A DNA stretch of 7,811 bases from JALNYB01 sp023230065 (GTDB lineage Archaea; Thermoplasmatota; Thermoplasmata; Methanomassiliicoccales; Methanomethylophilaceae), in contig JAVESW010000057.1 in the NCBI GenBank assembly GCA_034006405.1, forward strand, positions 1-7,811, given 5' to 3'. Made by a program: the position numbers and the translations under genes. Below the pieces are notes generated by a model. That model did no database searches, was not told the DNA's origin, and worked only from the letters and a program-made list of their open reading frames with translations. This document shows positions 6,522 to 7,811 of this stretch, piece by piece (position 1 is the first letter of the stretch; every line of letters begins with the position of its first letter).

Positions 6522-7120
6522 TGTCTTCTCTCCACAAGTTTTTCATATACCTGTTCCATGGAAAGATCGGTCCCGATAACGGCTACCATCGAGTGGTATA
6601 TCAGATCGGCCAGTTCCCACGCCATTTCATCCTTGTCTCCATCTTTGATGGCAAGGGCGAATTCTCCCGCTTCTTCGATGACCTTCTTGCACATCTTTGT
6701 CTCGTCATTGAATAGTTTGCAGGTGTAGCTTTCATCTGAGGGGTTCTCTTTGCGGTCCTTTATGACCCTCCATAGATCTGGGATGATAGCCATTGTAGAA
6801 TCGGGGTTGCCGTAGATCGTTTTGTAGAAGCACGAAGGCGCTCCCGTGTGGCAGGCAGCACCTGTTTGTTCCACACGTACCAGCAGAGTGTCGGAATCAC
6901 AATCCGCCTGAATGGATTTGATCTTCTGAACGTGACCCGATTCTTCTCCCTTCTGCCACATTTTCTCTCTACTTCTTGACCAGAAATGTGTGTATCCCGT
7001 GGTTTCCATAAGGTGTACTGCTTCTTCGTTGGCCCAAGCTACCATAAGTACTTCGTTGGTCAGGTAATCCTGAACAACAACGGGAATCAATCCTTTCTCA
7101 TCATATGTAAGTTCTATCAT
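6518..7120 (-). CDS. hisIE: Bifunctional phosphoribosyl-AMP cyclohydrolase / phosphoribosyl-ATP pyrophosphatase (HisIE)
   Basis: This cytosolic enzyme performs steps 2 and 3 of histidine synthesis: pyrophosphate removal from phosphoribosyl-ATP (HisE part), then opening of the purine ring of phosphoribosyl-AMP (HisI part). Residues 1 to about 104 are HisI, with WSRSR (47-51), SGHVQ (61-65), the metal-binding D73-C74-D75-x-D77, and zinc-type cysteines C74, C90 and C97 (CHTGAPSC). Residues from about 108 to 200 are HisE, with SYT (131-133), E149-E150-x-x-E153 and E169-x-x-D172-x-x-x-H176. The total of 200 residues is normal for the fused form. Its ATG overlaps the hisF stop as ATGA, and a GAGGAG (7136 down to 7131) lies 10 nt before it inside hisF. 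Many archaea keep hisI and hisE apart, so the fusion is a mild peculiarity. All expected residues are present. Confidence 0.96.
   Translation of the reverse strand: MIELTYDEKGLIPVVVQDYLTNEVLMVAWANEEAVHLMETTGYTHFWSRSREKMWQKGEESGHVQKIKSIQADCDSDTLLVRVEQTGAACHTGAPSCFYKTIYGNPDSTMAIIPDLWRVIKDRKENPSDESYTCKLFNDETKMCKKVIEEAGEFALAIKDGDKDEMAWELADLIYHSMVAVIGTDLSMEQVYEKLVERRQ
6530..6535 (-). promoter_or_regulatory. Shine-Dalgarno motif for the PHP phosphoesterase gene
   Basis: On the minus strand this is GTGGAG, 8 nt before the ATG at 6521 and inside the hisIE coding region. It supports the chosen start and reinitiation after the overlapping hisIE stop. Confidence 0.6.
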
Positions 7121-7811
7121 CTTACTGCTACTCCTCTTTCTCTGAGATATGTTTTGATCTCTCCGACAGTGTGTTCGTTATAATGGAATATCGATGCCGC
7201 CAATGCTGCGGAGGCGCTGGTCTTGGTGAATACTTCATAGATGTGTTCTATCGAGCCGCATCCTCCGGAAGCTATTACAGGTATTGTCACTTCGTCAGCT
7301 ATTGCATTGGTCAATGGAAGGTCATAACCTTTCTTTACACCGTCGGCATCTACGGATGTAAGGAGAATTTCTCCTGCCCCCAGGTCTTGAGCTTTCTGTG
7401 CCCATTCGACCGCATCCAATCCCGTTGGCTTGGTTCCGCCGTGTGAGAATACCTCCCAATGATCTTTCATTCTTTTTGCATCTATTGCAACTACCACGCA
7501 CTGTCTGCCGAAATCGATTGCTGATTCTGTGATTATGTCAGGATTCAAGATCGCTGCAGAGTTGACAGATACTTTATCCGCACCTGCGCTGAGCGCCGCA
7601 TGCATATCTTGAGCTGTTCTGATGCCGCCGCCGACCGTTAAAGGCACGAATACCCGTTTCGCGGTCTCGGAAACAAGATCCAATGTGGTCTGCCTGTATT
7701 CTAATGATGCCGCGATATCAAGGAATGTTATTTCGTCTGCTCCCTGATTGCTATATCCTTCTGCAAGTTCGGGGGGGTATCCGACATCCTTTAGACCCAG
7801 GAAGTTCACAC
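7117..7811 (-). CDS. hisF: Imidazole glycerol phosphate synthase cyclase subunit HisF (5' end outside window)
   Basis: HisF is the (beta/alpha)8-barrel cyclase that, with the HisH glutaminase, converts PRFAR and ammonia to imidazole-glycerol phosphate and AICAR. The visible part runs from VNFLGLKDVG, a segment normally about 20 residues into HisF, to the stop. About 20 N-terminal residues, including the first catalytic Asp of the CLDV motif, therefore lie beyond the right edge. A GTG at 7809 is an internal Val, not the start. Recognisable strands and phosphate-binding loops are FLDI, LTVGGGIRT, DKVSVNSAA, VVVAIDAKR, LLTSVDADG with the second catalytic Asp, and IPVIASGGCGS. The C-terminal AALAASIFHY is typical. 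The gene is upstream of hisIE with a 4-nt overlap, and the hisIE SD lies in its last codons. hisH is not in the window. Confidence 0.96.
   Translation of the reverse strand, partial: VNFLGLKDVGYPPELAEGYSNQGADEITFLDIAASLEYRQTTLDLVSETAKRVFVPLTVGGGIRTAQDMHAALSAGADKVSVNSAAILNPDIITESAIDFGRQCVVVAIDAKRMKDHWEVFSHGGTKPTGLDAVEWAQKAQDLGAGEILLTSVDADGVKKGYDLPLTNAIADEVTIPVIASGGCGSIEHIYEVFTKTSASAALAASIFHYNEHTVGEIKTYLRERGVAVR
7131..7136 (-). promoter_or_regulatory. Shine-Dalgarno motif for hisIE
   Basis: On the minus strand this is GAGGAG, 10 nt before the hisIE ATG and inside the hisF coding region. It shows the organism uses SD-led initiation for internal operon genes, in contrast to the SD-free starts of the metal ATPase and DUF234-type ATPase genes. 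Confidence 0.6.

Noticed and set aside
7807..7809. GTG as the start of hisF
   Set aside because: It encodes the Val in a conserved VNFLGL segment about 20 residues into HisF; the essential N-terminal strand must lie beyond the edge.

Overview
The window reads as chromosomal DNA of an archaeon of moderate GC content. Genes that appear to start a transcript have AT-rich TATA-like boxes and no Shine-Dalgarno (SD) sequence, which fits leaderless or short-leader archaeal transcription. Genes inside the his operon do have SD motifs. One gene encodes an archaeal-type ATPase with a DUF234-like nuclease tail. None of the seven coding regions ends in TAG (six TGA, one TAA). Together with the emphasis on cobalt/nickel transport, this would suit a methylotrophic methanogen, for example one of the Methanomassiliicoccales. 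That placement is an inference, since no taxonomic marker gene lies in the window.

Positions 1-2305 (+ strand) hold two tandem CbiO-type ATPase genes of an energy-coupling-factor (ECF) transporter, presumably for cobalt or nickel. The first is cut by the left edge. Both are about 100 residues longer than a normal CbiO because they share a C-terminal domain I cannot assign. After a 212-bp non-coding gap comes a complete P1B-type heavy-metal ATPase (2518-4437, +). Together these form a metal-handling block: ATP-driven uptake subunits beside a metal-translocating pump.

Positions 4403-5767 (- strand) encode a 454-residue ATPase with a winged helix and a DUF234-like nuclease fold. Its 3' end runs 35 bp into the 3' end of the metal ATPase gene. 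It is more AT-rich than its surroundings and looks like an accessory insertion. Just upstream is a clear TATA box placed for a leaderless transcript, and behind that two 24-bp direct repeats, each itself a near-perfect dyad. This is the most distinctive unexplained structure in the window.

Positions 5871-7811 (- strand) are the 3' part of a histidine operon, in transcription order hisF (cut by the right edge), a fused hisI-hisE, and a PHP-family phosphoesterase. Both junctions are 4-nt ATGA overlaps. HisIE performs pathway steps 2 and 3, HisF makes imidazole-glycerol phosphate, and the PHP protein is a good candidate for the histidinol-phosphate phosphatase.

I see no tRNA, rRNA, CRISPR array or insertion sequence. 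No stretch over 300 bases lacks a gene.
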